Source: Alkaliphilus flagellatus | Lineage (GTDB): Bacteria > Bacillota > Clostridia > Peptostreptococcales > Natronincolaceae | Assembly (NCBI RefSeq): GCF_018919215.1 | Contig: NZ_JAHLQK010000001.1 | Location: 528,430-592,429 of the forward strand | Length of the DNA: 64,000 nucleotides | Reading direction: 5' to 3' | Shown: positions 36,067 through 45,036 of the stretch, piece after piece | Layout of the letters: the number at the start of each line of letters is the position of its first letter | How positions within the stretch are numbered: the stretch's first letter is position 1 | Made by a program: the position numbers and the translations under genes | The notes under the pieces: model-generated | What the model saw: the letters and a program-made list of their open reading frames with translations, nothing else | What the model was told of the DNA's origin: nothing | The model's database searches: none

Positions 36067-37357
36067 TCTAGAAAATCTAGAATTTCTAGAACATTTAAAG
36101 CCTCTATCAAAGATTAAATCTAATGAGGGAATAAATTTTTTAACACCAGGTGTATTTAGAGGTAATCATTGTCCAATGCGTATAGCATCAGTAATATCGA
36201 AAGATATAGACGGACTTTCTTCTCTAGTTGTAGGAATGGAAGAATGTACTATTCACTCTAGACTTTTTAGTCCAAAGCCAGAAGGAGAAAATGGGGAATT
36301 CCATTGGCTCTATGTGCTAGATTCTCATGAAGTAGTATTTGGGTGTAGAGAAGGACTATTAAATGCCTTAAGAAAGATGGACAAGGAAGGTGCAAAGGCT
36401 GTTTTAATAATTGTAACCTGTGTACCAGAATTAATCGGAGAAGATATAGAAGGAATTATATATGAGGCAAATTCAGAACTAGATATGAATATTACACTTG
36501 TAAAACTAGGGCAGTTTAAAAATCCAAGTTATCCTTCAGGTTCAAGAAAGACAATGGAGGCTTTAGGAAAGTTTATAATGGTTAAAGAGAAAAATATAAA
36601 AATAGTTAATGTACTAGGTCGCAATAAAGATGAAGAACATATACCTATGCCAGAGATATTATTAAAATTAGAAAAAGATATTGAACTGCATTATTTGGCT
36701 CCGGAAACACCTCTTTCAAATTTTGAAAATAGCGGAGATAGTGTATTAAATATAATAGTGTCTCCTTTTATGGTTCCTCTAGCTAGAAAGATGGAAAAGG
36801 ATTTTGATATTCCATATATCACACTATACGATCTATATGATGCAGACAGCATAGGCAGAGCATATTTAGAAATTGGAAATATATTAGGTATAGAATTAGA
36901 AGATTATTTTGCATTACAAAAAGAGAGATTAATTCTTTTAGAAAATGAAGTAGGGAAAAAGGTAAAAGGACTAAGAACCATATTAGCTCCTAGAATTGAT
37001 ACACCAATGCCTCTAGCTGCTTATTTATCTCAACTTGGTATGGAACCTTTAATCATTCATCTAGAAGAATACTATAGTGAAGATAGAAAAAATATAGAGA
37101 AAATACTATCAATGGGATACGATCCTTTAGTATGTAGAATGGTGAATATTGAACTAGAGGCTACGCTTTTAAAGAACTTATCCTATAATATTTCATTTGG
37201 ATATTTGCCTAATAACAGTGATAAAGCAGCAATACCAGATATGTTAGATTTCTACGGACAAGTAGGATATGAGCGTACAATTAAACTTTTAGATAGAATT
37301 TTAAATGTATTATATGAAAATTATGAGTTAGGAGGGAATAGGAATGGGACTATGTAG
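36059..37357 (+). CDS. NifD-like (nitrogenase component 1) subunit
   Basis: 432 residues. Cys38 ([10 protein letters not shown]), Cys63 (MEECTIHSR) and Cys121 ([14 protein letters not shown]) align with the three NifD/BchN cysteines that bind the P-cluster or its 4Fe-4S equivalent. No Cys/His pair resembling the FeMo-cofactor ligands was seen, so nitrogen fixation is unlikely. I chose the TTG at 36059, 6 nt after GGAGGGAGGAG; it overlaps the nifH-like stop by 8 nt. The K-like gene overlaps by 14 nt. Confidence 0.85.
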   Translation: MDSLENLEFLEHLKPLSKIKSNEGINFLTPGVFRGNHCPMRIASVISKDIDGLSSLVVGMEECTIHSRLFSPKPEGENGEFHWLYVLDSHEVVFGCREGLLNALRKMDKEGAKAVLIIVTCVPELIGEDIEGIIYEANSELDMNITLVKLGQFKNPSYPSGSRKTMEALGKFIMVKEKNIKIVNVLGRNKDEEHIPMPEILLKLEKDIELHYLAPETPLSNFENSGDSVLNIIVSPFMVPLARKMEKDFDIPYITLYDLYDADSIGRAYLEIGNILGIELEDYFALQKERLILLENEVGKKVKGLRTILAPRIDTPMPLAAYLSQLGMEPLIIHLEEYYSEDRKNIEKILSMGYDPLVCRMVNIELEATLLKNLSYNISFGYLPNNSDKAAIPDMLDFYGQVGYERTIKLLDRILNVLYENYELGGNRNGTM

Positions 37358-38573
37358 ATTTAAACCATTGCCTTCAGGTAGAATGGGAATTCTCTGGACA
37401 CTATCTACTATTAGAGATGCAGCTATTATAGAGTTTGGATGTATGGGACATATGCTGTACAGTAGCACTACATTAGAAAGAACTGGTGTATATGATGGAG
37501 CTAGACTTTATTCAACTCATATAGATGAAACTGATATAGCTTTTGGAGATACTAATAGACTTAACAGAACGATAGACAATGTAATTAAGGAGGACTCTCC
37601 TAAGGTAATTTTCATAATACCTTCTTCTGTTCCTGAAATAACAGGAATAGATATTCATGCTGTATGTTGTGAATTACAAAGTAAATATCCAGATGTACTT
37701 TTATTACCTTTTGAATATGGAGGCTTTGACATAACTCAACATCGGGGAATTGAAGAGACTCTATTGCTTTTAGCTAAAAAAATACCAGTAAAAATTGAAA
37801 AATCAAAAATTCCAACTTTTAATATCATAGGTTCATGTGCAGATCTATTTAGATTTCAAGCTGATACAAAGGAAATTCTTCGCATTATGGAAGGTGCTTT
37901 TAATATGAAGCCAGTTTGCATTATGACTTCAGATACGGATATTAGGGATATAGAAAATATGGGAAGTGCGCATATTAATCTTATACTACGAAGAGAAGGA
38001 TTAAAGACGGCAGAGTACCTTAAAGATAAATTTAATACACCATATATTTTTAATAGACCTTATGGAATAGAGGGAACAATGAATTGGTTAAATGAAATTT
38101 CAAAGATATTAGAAATTCCTCTAAATAATGACTTTATAACTAATGAAAAAAACATTCTCTTTAAACAATTTAAACCTGCAATCCCGTCTTTTCGTCATCT
38201 AGTAAGGTCTCACCCAGATGAAGCTATACTTTCACTTGGTGGGCATATAGATGTAGTGGAGGGACTAATATCCTTTGGGTGTAATGAGCTTTCTCTTACT
38301 AAGGGAGTGTGCTGGTGTGATAGTCCTCATATGGGTAGTGAAGAGATTCCGTATCTAGAAGAAGATATGTGGACAGAAGTAGTAAAGTCTCATAAAAAAG
38401 GATATCTTATGGCAAGCGGAGAAGCATTAGCGTGGTTTGGTCATAATACAGAATTACAGATTTCAAATCCAGATATAAAGTGGAGACTACACCCATATGA
38501 ACCACCATTTTTAGGTTTTAGAGGTGCTATTAACTTGGTGAATTTATGGATAAATGACATTAAAGAAGATTAA
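37344..38573 (+). CDS. NifK-like (nitrogenase component 1) subunit
   Basis: 409 residues. Cys33 (EFGCMGHMLYS) matches the first NifK cluster cysteine. The second is replaced near RLYSTHIDETDIAFG, and the third is Ser95 in IIPSSVPEITGIDIHAVC. With the D-like subunit this gives three plus one cysteines, enough for one 4Fe-4S cluster, comparable to DPOR and COR rather than nitrogenase. The C-terminus has many Cys/His (KGVCWCDSPHMGSEE, about 320-334) that could matter for substrate binding. It is the last gene of the operon. Confidence 0.82.
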   Translation: MGLCRFKPLPSGRMGILWTLSTIRDAAIIEFGCMGHMLYSSTTLERTGVYDGARLYSTHIDETDIAFGDTNRLNRTIDNVIKEDSPKVIFIIPSSVPEITGIDIHAVCCELQSKYPDVLLLPFEYGGFDITQHRGIEETLLLLAKKIPVKIEKSKIPTFNIIGSCADLFRFQADTKEILRIMEGAFNMKPVCIMTSDTDIRDIENMGSAHINLILRREGLKTAEYLKDKFNTPYIFNRPYGIEGTMNWLNEISKILEIPLNNDFITNEKNILFKQFKPAIPSFRHLVRSHPDEAILSLGGHIDVVEGLISFGCNELSLTKGVCWCDSPHMGSEEIPYLEEDMWTEVVKSHKKGYLMASGEALAWFGHNTELQISNPDIKWRLHPYEPPFLGFRGAINLVNLWINDIKED

Positions 38574-38660
38574 GAATTGGTCATATATGCTAATTGATAT
38601 TATTATGTGATATCAATATAAGGCTAAAATTTTATCCAAACAACTAAATAAAAACTTCAA

Positions 38661-38700
38661 CGGCACTAAGATGAAAAAGTCTCGTGCTTTTGTTTTATAT
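38661..38700 (+). repeat. Recurrent hairpin, copy 2
   Basis: GGCACTAAGAT pairs with GTCTCGTGCT, followed by TTTGTTTTATAT. Related to copies at 22938, 42096, 49086 and 55679. Confidence 0.6.
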
Positions 38701-38729
38701 AAATCAAAAATAAAGATATAAACTAAAAG

Positions 38730-38776
38730 AGGCAAGGTCTTTGATCAACTTATGATCGATAGGCTTTGCCTTTTTT
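38730..38776 (+). terminator. Terminator after the NifK-like gene
   Basis: AGGCAAGGTCTTTGATCA pairs imperfectly with ATGATCGATAGGCTTTGCCT, then T6. It ends the iron operon. Confidence 0.85.
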
Positions 38777-38942
38777 CATTGATAAGTCCTAAGATATTAG
38801 AAAATTTTAGTAGGATAAAATAAAGTTATAAGTCATTGGTAAAAATTTCAAAGGCTATATTAGATATTGACAGGATAGAAAAAGTTGACTATAATTTATT
38901 TAGTAATCTAGTAAGTTACTAAATTACTAAAACAAGAACAAA

Positions 38943-39331
38943 TGCCAGGGGCTTTCATTAGGGTTAGCACAGTGGAATGATAGAGGAAAGGTAGATATTT
39001 CAGCTAAAGTTTGGAGACATACTGGAGATAAATAGTCAAGATAATCGGAGGAATTACCACTTCATCGAGTACTTGATCTAGCAATTCTTGTTTGTAGAAC
39101 TAAACTTCACTTTCAAGATGCTTATAGATATGAGAAATTATATGATACAGAAAATCCTGTCATTGACAGAGTAGGACTGCAAGGAGATGCGATGACAGTG
39201 GCTGTATACACTAACAATGAAAAATAGATGAGGATATTAAGTTATTCAATCAAGCACTTAGTGATGATGGGGAGCTTATTGGAGAACGTCTTCGCACTTT
39301 ATCAAGGATACTAAAAGAAATGGGATATTAA
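38943..39331 (+). pseudogene. DUF6530-like protein, broken
   Basis: Pieces read GLSLGLAQWNDRGKVDISAK, VWRHTGD, then LHRVLDLAILVCRTKLHFQD, AYRYEKLYDTENPVIDRVGL and, after a one-base deletion near 39224, the ending LRTLSRILKEMGY. Two in-frame stops (TAG and TAA) fall in the DK-x-SR-x-SEE stretch. The first part of the gene is missing. The family name is from memory of the conserved ending. Confidence 0.65.
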
Positions 39332-39396
39332 TTATAAAATATTACACTATTATTTGGGAAGTTAAGATGAATGAAATGAGGAAAAGGAGAATTTTT

Positions 39397-40530
39397 ATGA
39401 ATATAAACGAAGGTGATTATAAATTCATCCAACATAAATACTATTTATCTCTGGATAGACAGTATACTGTTGAAGAAAAAGAATTGATATGGAAAAAGCC
39501 ACTATCTCATAAGGTAAGTGAAGAAGAAATGCGCATATGTAATGAAGTCAAACGTAATTGGAATTGTGGAGAAATGAAAATCGCAAATATACTTTTAGAA
39601 GGAGATGCTGGCTCAGGGAAAACACAACTTGCTAAAGCCCTATCTGCAGATTTTAACCTTCCATATACGAAGGTAACCTGTTTTGCAGATATGGATAAGA
39701 CCGATATTATTGGCGCAATTTTACCAGTTATTTCAACAGAACAATTAGAAAAAATAAATGATGAGGATAAGGCCGCTTTAAAAGCACTTTATGATAGTGA
39801 TGGCTTCCATAGTGCAACAGAAATTTTGGTTGACGTATTGGGTATTTCGTGGGAACAAGCTGCTTTAAAAATGAAAGAGCTAATGAAGATAGCTGATGAA
39901 TCTTCAAAGGACGGTATTGTAGAATACAGATTTTACCCATCTGAAATTGTAAGAGCGTATCGTAATGGATATCTTTTAGAAATACAGGAGCCGACAGTGA
40001 TTCGAGATGCAGCTGTGCTAATGGCTTTAAACTCCGCATTAGAATTAGATGGCAGTATCAATCTTCCAACAGAAATCATTCATCGACATCCTGATTGTAT
40101 AGTAATTATTACTACAAATCGTAATTATTTAGGGTGCAGGCCTTTAAATGAATCGTTGCGTGATCGAATTCAACATACTGAAAAAATGGATTTGCCGGAT
40201 AAAGAAGTTATGATCGAACGTGCGATTGCAAAAACGGGGTACAGGAATGATCAGCTATTAGAGATTTTAGCAGATATTATTATTACTTTAGATAAAACTG
40301 CTAGAGCCAATGCGATTAAAGGAGTTGCCGGGATGCGTTCATTTTTTTATTGGGTTGACGCTATTGCTCATGGTGGATCTATAACTGAATCGCTGTATCA
40401 TAAAGTAATTTACAAGATAACTACAGATTCAGAAGAAATTAAGATATTAGAAGAATCCTTAAAGAAGCACAGAGTTTTAGAAGAACTCGAAGAATTTGAA
40501 AGTGAGATTAAAAAAAAAGCTCGGATGTAG
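39397..40530 (+). CDS. MoxR-type AAA+ ATPase
   Basis: 377 residues. Walker A is GDAGSGKTQ (about 69-77). The Walker B-like acidic strand is at YLLEIQEPTVI, sensor 1 at IVIITTNRNYLGCRPLN and the arginine-finger region at LRDRIQH. MoxR ATPases work with VWA-domain proteins as chaperones or metal-insertion machines, and a VWA gene follows here. I start at ATG 39397 because AAAGGAG precedes it. The gene ends four codons after an A9 run; see the finding on a possible frameshift. Confidence 0.85.
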   Translation: MNINEGDYKFIQHKYYLSLDRQYTVEEKELIWKKPLSHKVSEEEMRICNEVKRNWNCGEMKIANILLEGDAGSGKTQLAKALSADFNLPYTKVTCFADMDKTDIIGAILPVISTEQLEKINDEDKAALKALYDSDGFHSATEILVDVLGISWEQAALKMKELMKIADESSKDGIVEYRFYPSEIVRAYRNGYLLEIQEPTVIRDAAVLMALNSALELDGSINLPTEIIHRHPDCIVIITTNRNYLGCRPLNESLRDRIQHTEKMDLPDKEVMIERAIAKTGYRNDQLLEILADIIITLDKTARANAIKGVAGMRSFFYWVDAIAHGGSITESLYHKVIYKITTDSEEIKILEESLKKHRVLEELEEFESEIKKKARM

Positions 40531-40664
40531 CAGAAATCAAAACTTGGGGAAGTATTGATGAAATAGATTCTAGAGATGATTCGGTTATTGATTCTGATGA
40601 AAATTGCATAGTTTTAAAAAAATCTCCAGATAGTGAGGAAAGTTCATCGGAGGTTTCTGACGAA

Positions 40665-41633
40665 ATGGGAGAAACAGAAAGCTCAGATTTAGGAGAGAAT
40701 GGATCTCCTAAATATCATCAGTTAAACCCCGAAGATAATTCGGAGGATACAAAAAAAGAAGAACAGAAATTTAGAAAACATCTAAATAAAGAAGCAAGAA
40801 AAGTTGTGTCTGATTCAATTCATAAGGGTGTAAAATTAATAGTTCATCGACCAGAGTGGGATTTAAATGATAAACAAGAGTATGTTAAGTTGAGTAAAGA
40901 TCTAATGCCTATAGTTAAAGAAATCGCAAGAAAAACTATTCCGCTTTTGGAGCATGAGATTTCCATAGAATTTGCAAGAAACCATTACTATGGTAGTAAG
41001 TTTCAGTCAGATAGTATTGTTTATAAGGATTTCAGATATTTTTCCAAAAAGCTACCTCCTAATGAGTCACCATCACTTGTAGTCGGATTAAGAGTAGATG
41101 AGTCTGCATCTATGGTAGCTTTCGGCAGATTAGATGCAGCAAAACGTGCAGTCGTAGCGGTATATGAATTCTGCAAAATGTGCAATATACCTGTATTGGT
41201 TTATGGAGACACAGCTGATGTTTCAAAACTAGAGCAAATGTCAATATTTGCATACTCAGATTTTGATCATGATGATTATAAAAACCGATATAAATTTATG
41301 GGAATTCGTGGTCGAGGTAATAACCGTGACGGAATGGCTCTCAGAATTATTGCTGAAAGATTATTAACCACTAATAAACAAACAAAGCTATTGATTAGTA
41401 TTAGTGACGGACAACCTAAAGCCATGGATGATTACACAGGGGCTTATGCAATGGAGGATATGAAACAGACTATAGCAGAATTTGAAAGAAAAGGAATTAC
41501 ATTTTTAGCAGCTGCCATAGGACAGGATAAGGATATCATTAACGACATTTATGGGGAAAACAGATTTTTGGATATTACAAATTTAAATGAGTTTCCTGCA
41601 AAGCTAGTTCGAATTATCGCCCGGTATTTATAA
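40665..41633 (+). CDS. VWA-domain protein, partner of the MoxR ATPase
   Basis: 322 residues from the first ATG. The VWA domain (about 135-320) has the MIDAS motif DESAS (VGLRVDESASMVAFGR), the Thr/Gly region RGRGNNRDGMAL and the second Asp in SISDGQPKAMDD. The N-terminus is acidic and low-complexity. The same frame is open without a stop back to 40512 inside the ATPase gene and shows no clear start there. So the true protein may begin earlier or be made by frameshifting; GGAGG 11 nt before 40665 supports the ATG given. Confidence 0.8.
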   Translation: MGETESSDLGENGSPKYHQLNPEDNSEDTKKEEQKFRKHLNKEARKVVSDSIHKGVKLIVHRPEWDLNDKQEYVKLSKDLMPIVKEIARKTIPLLEHEISIEFARNHYYGSKFQSDSIVYKDFRYFSKKLPPNESPSLVVGLRVDESASMVAFGRLDAAKRAVVAVYEFCKMCNIPVLVYGDTADVSKLEQMSIFAYSDFDHDDYKNRYKFMGIRGRGNNRDGMALRIIAERLLTTNKQTKLLISISDGQPKAMDDYTGAYAMEDMKQTIAEFERKGITFLAAAIGQDKDIINDIYGENRFLDITNLNEFPAKLVRIIARYL

Positions 41634-41693
41634 TGAAATGTGAAAGTAACATAAAGGGCCAGTTAATGCTTATTGGCCGCGAAAGGAGATTAT

Positions 41694-42044
41694 ATGGATA
41701 AACAAAGACGCAAGGAATTGTTGGAAGAATACAAACAAATTAAAACCTACATGGGTGTAATTAAAATAAAAAACACTGTCAGCGGTAAAATTTTCATATC
41801 AACCTGTTCAAATCTGAAAAATAGATGGCTGACACTAAGAGGTCAACTGGATATGGGAAGATTTGCAAACTCTGAGCTGCAGAAAGACTGGAACGAGCTG
41901 GGGGCAGATGCTTTTACCTATGAGGTGATTGAGGAAAAAGAAGTAAAGGAAGATACCGACAAACGGTGGGAACTTAAGCAGATGGAATCGAAATGGCTGG
42001 AGAAATTGCAGCCCTATGGAGACAGGGGGTATAATAAACCTTAA
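41694..42044 (+). CDS. GIY-YIG nuclease-family protein
   Basis: 116 residues. It follows the compact GIY-YIG layout: YMGVIKIKNTVSGKIFIS (G-V-I as the GIY equivalent), STCSNLKNRWLTLRGQL, then the catalytic-Glu region FTYEVIEEKEV. The canonical second YIG is degenerate (FIS), as in a common stand-alone Firmicute subfamily. Cytosolic; role unknown, perhaps DNA processing. The start has AAAGGAG. A recurrent hairpin follows the gene. Confidence 0.75.
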   Translation: MDKQRRKELLEEYKQIKTYMGVIKIKNTVSGKIFISTCSNLKNRWLTLRGQLDMGRFANSELQKDWNELGADAFTYEVIEEKEVKEDTDKRWELKQMESKWLEKLQPYGDRGYNKP

Positions 42045-42095
42045 AAGAAATGATAAATAGGAGACTATGCAACTTGATATGACACAAGGCAACCC

Positions 42096-42137
42096 AAAGG
42101 CACTGAGAAAAGAAAATCTCGGTGTTTTTGTTTATAT
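42096..42137 (+). repeat. Recurrent hairpin, copy 3
   Basis: AAAGGCACTGAGA pairs with TCTCGGTGTTTT, followed by TGTTTATAT. It probably terminates the GIY-YIG gene. Confidence 0.65.
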
Positions 42138-42299
42138 AGAAACACTATCAGATATACTGATACAGTGGAAAAACAATACTCTTCGAGGTTGATGTGTGAA
42201 TTATAATTTGTTATTATATCAGTTAGAATGACGGGAGTTTCCATCTTATAAAAGTTCCCGTCCCTAAAATCTATGTCTATATGACGAGGAGGTTTTGGC

Positions 42300-43211
42300 A
42301 TGGTTGACAAAAAGCAATGGATGAGACCTGCCAGCAGCGGTGAGGGAAAAATCTTCTCACGGCTGTGGGCGGGTGAGGAAAAACGTGCTGTTTTGCAGAT
42401 AGCACACGGAATGGCCGAGCACAGCGCACGGTATGATGACTTCGCCTGTTTTATGGCGGAACACGGATATGTGGTATGCATGAACGACCATGCAGGACAC
42501 GGTCCCTACGCCAAAATAAAGGGGCATTTTGCAGATAAGAACGGCTGGGAACATGTGATACAGGATATGAAGAATCTGATGGATGAGGTTTCCGAGCAAT
42601 ACCTTGGACTGCCGGTTTTTCTAATGGGACATAGTATGGGGTCTTTTCTATCTCGGTCTTACATTATACGTAATGGCGGGCTGGCTGGTTGTGTGCTGGC
42701 TGGAACTATGGGACCTAATAGGGGAGTTCGTTTTGCTCGTATGCTGGCTGTAATGCAAAAGAAGTTAAAGGGGCCAAAATCACCCGGGAAATTCCTGGAT
42801 AAACTGGGAACTGGGAACTATAATAAACGTATTTCTAACCCAGTGAATAATTTCGCATGGCTTTCCACGGTGGACGAAGTGTGTATCGCCTATGGGGAAG
42901 ATGAATACTGTGGTTTTGAATTTACTGCGGCTGGCTATTACGATATGTGTTCCGGATTGATGGAAATAAATTCGTCCGGCTGGGCGGCGAAGGTACCAAA
43001 GGATTTACCCCTCTACTTATTTGCCGGTGATGAGGATCCAGTAGGTAATTATGGTAAGGGGCCAAGGGAAGTTTATGATGCACTGGTGGCGACCGGACAT
43101 GACGCACAACTCAAGCTATATCCCGGCAAGCGGCATGAGATGCTTAACGAATCCAACAAACAGGAAGTATATAATGACGTGCTGGATTGGTTGGATAAAC
43201 ATATATCATAG
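42300..43211 (+). CDS. Alpha/beta hydrolase (monoacylglycerol-lipase/lysophospholipase type)
   Basis: 303 residues. Oxyanion region HGMAEHSARYDDFACFMAEH (about 39-58) and nucleophile elbow LMGHSMGSFLS (about 107-117; Ser at G-H-S-M-G). The acid is probably in FAGDEDPVG (about 242-250) and the catalytic His in GKRHEMLNE (about 276-284). No signal peptide, so cytosolic. It has its own promoter region and GAGGAGG site. It is clearly GC-richer than the genes around it, suggesting acquisition. Confidence 0.88.
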   Translation: MVDKKQWMRPASSGEGKIFSRLWAGEEKRAVLQIAHGMAEHSARYDDFACFMAEHGYVVCMNDHAGHGPYAKIKGHFADKNGWEHVIQDMKNLMDEVSEQYLGLPVFLMGHSMGSFLSRSYIIRNGGLAGCVLAGTMGPNRGVRFARMLAVMQKKLKGPKSPGKFLDKLGTGNYNKRISNPVNNFAWLSTVDEVCIAYGEDEYCGFEFTAAGYYDMCSGLMEINSSGWAAKVPKDLPLYLFAGDEDPVGNYGKGPREVYDALVATGHDAQLKLYPGKRHEMLNESNKQEVYNDVLDWLDKHIS

Positions 43212-43573
43212 TATAAGAGATTTCGTTAAATATAGTTTACTACATAAGTTTTGTACAAAAAGAATACACATAGATGGTTAAATTAGGAAATTCAACTGAA
43301 CATAATCGGATTGAGATAGTGCCTCTGCAGGTGATTTTACCAATTTGCAGTATCTGAGCTTAATAATAGTAACATAAGAATTATCGATGTTGCAGTAAAA
43401 TATGGATACCTGTTTTGAAGAAGTAATAATCAAGACACCTTCTTATTATGAACTATAAGCCCTCTGCTGAGAATATATTAGCGGAGGGCTTATATTATAC
43501 TAACATCAGTTTTTCTATAATTTGAGATGCAAGCTGGTTTGGATATATTAAAGGAATTAGTAGATATATCCTT
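43212..43573. other. Intergenic region with an AraC-like scrap and a terminator
   Basis: At about 43377-43422 the frame reads NIRIIDVAVKYGYLF then stop, resembling the second HTH of an AraC protein. A terminator lies at 43455-43493. No gene is visible. Confidence 0.5.
43455..43493. terminator. Hairpin terminator between convergent genes
   Basis: ATAAGCCCTC and GAGGGCTTAT, 10-bp perfect stem, near the 3' end of the minus-strand MocR gene. Confidence 0.65.
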
Positions 43574-44917
43574 CTATTTACCTATTATATCTACAATATT
43601 CTTTATTCCATTTTCTATATATTCATATGGAACATTAGAGGTATTTAGTTTAATATAGTTTTTTTTATCATCAAAATCTTGCAAGTAATTTGATGATGTA
43701 TCTGAAATAAGTATGGAGTTCTTTTCTGATTCTTTTAGGATATTTTTAATATTAATTTTAGTACTAAGCTCAAGACATGTGTGAATGCAGCAATTTCCAT
43801 AATTATGATACATCTTAGTACCATTATTGATAGTACAATATTTCTGTAATGAATCATGGAGTTTTTCTGCCCTTTGAGAATAGGAATGTCTCATTTTTTT
43901 TCTATGTTTTTCAAACATGCCACTCTTTATATAAAGTTCTAAGGCAGCTTGGGATAGCATAGATGTGTCTACGTCAGAATATATTTTATATTTACTGAAT
44001 AATCCTGTAAGTGAATCGGGAACAATAGCAACTCCAACCCTAAGTCCTGGAAAGATAATCTTAGAAAAACTCTTCAAATAAATTACACGAGATTGGTAAT
44101 CATATGAATAAATAGGGTCTGCTTTAGAATCAGTTTCATAATCTGCTAAAAAATCATCCTCAACAATATAAACATCATATTTATCAGCCAGTTTCAAAAT
44201 TTCTTGTTTATCTTTTTGTGATAAGGAATAACCTAAAGGATTATGGTATCTTGGCATTATATAAAAAAACTTTATATCCATTTCTTTAAAGATACGTTCT
44301 AATTCTTCAAGATCTATTCCTGAATAATCTCTTTTAATGCCTACTGTTGAAATTCTTTGAGTTTCTAGTTGTTCAATAAATAAATGATATCCAGGTTGTT
44401 CAATTAAAATAGTATGTTTATTATTGGGAAAAGGAAGTAGTGTTAAAATAGATAATGCTTGTTGAACACCAGATGTGATAAATATGTTTCTATTATTTGC
44501 AAAGACCTGATAGTGTGCAAGTTCTTTCCTAATCACAGATACTAGAGATGGTAAGCCTTTTGGTGTTCCATATATGAATAACTCATTTTTATAGGTGTTG
44601 ATTGCCTGGTTTATACAGTGTTGGAAGTCAATATAGGGGAATACATTTGAATCTGGAGATGAAGATGAGAAATCTGTAATTAGTGCCTCGTTTTGATTTA
44701 AAATATCTTTTTTGGGGACTACATAGTGTCCACTTTGTGGCACAGAATATATAATATGCTTTTTTTCTAATTCTTCTAAGGCACGGATTACAGTCCATTT
44801 ATTGCAGTTGAAAAGATCTGCAAATTTTCTAATGGAAAGAATCTTCTCACCTTGCTTAAATTCTTCATTTTCTATCATATATTCAATTTTATTGAGAACA
44901 TCCAAATATTTATACAT
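43574..44917 (-). CDS. MocR-type GntR regulator with aminotransferase domain
   Basis: 447 residues. The GntR HTH is at the N-terminus (KILSIRKFADLFNCNKWTVI, about 23-42). The aminotransferase-like domain includes FIYGTPKGLPSLVSVIRKEL, ITSGVQQALSILTLL and the PLP-binding segment YLKSFSKIIFPGLRVGVAI (Lys in SFSK). It is divergent from an EamA transporter gene, a very common pairing in which the MocR protein controls the exporter. The start has GAGGAGG. It differs from the other MocR protein in this window. Confidence 0.88.
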   Translation of the reverse strand: MYKYLDVLNKIEYMIENEEFKQGEKILSIRKFADLFNCNKWTVIRALEELEKKHIIYSVPQSGHYVVPKKDILNQNEALITDFSSSSPDSNVFPYIDFQHCINQAINTYKNELFIYGTPKGLPSLVSVIRKELAHYQVFANNRNIFITSGVQQALSILTLLPFPNNKHTILIEQPGYHLFIEQLETQRISTVGIKRDYSGIDLEELERIFKEMDIKFFYIMPRYHNPLGYSLSQKDKQEILKLADKYDVYIVEDDFLADYETDSKADPIYSYDYQSRVIYLKSFSKIIFPGLRVGVAIVPDSLTGLFSKYKIYSDVDTSMLSQAALELYIKSGMFEKHRKKMRHSYSQRAEKLHDSLQKYCTINNGTKMYHNYGNCCIHTCLELSTKINIKNILKESEKNSILISDTSSNYLQDFDDKKNYIKLNTSNVPYEYIENGIKNIVDIIGK

Positions 44918-45036
44918 ATAATAACCTCCTCTAGCAAATCTGAACTGGTACAGTTAGGATTTGTTTTCATTGTAACATATAGAATAAGATGATTAAATAG
45001 AAATATAAACAACTAGCACAAGGAGGTTAAACTTTT

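Larger units (their letters stand above)
38574..39396. other. Gene-poor region after the nitrogenase-like operon
   Basis: Holds a recurrent hairpin (38661-38700), a strong terminator (38730-38776) and the DUF6530 pseudogene (38943-39331). Nothing else recognisable. Confidence 0.7.

Noticed and set aside
35308-38573. True nitrogenase (nitrogen fixation)
   Set aside because: No cofactor-binding Cys/His pair, only one Cys in the K-like subunit, short D and K chains, and no nifE, nifN or nifB genes in the window.
41835-42092. 85-codon minus-strand frame
   Set aside because: Antisense to the GIY-YIG gene and without start signals.
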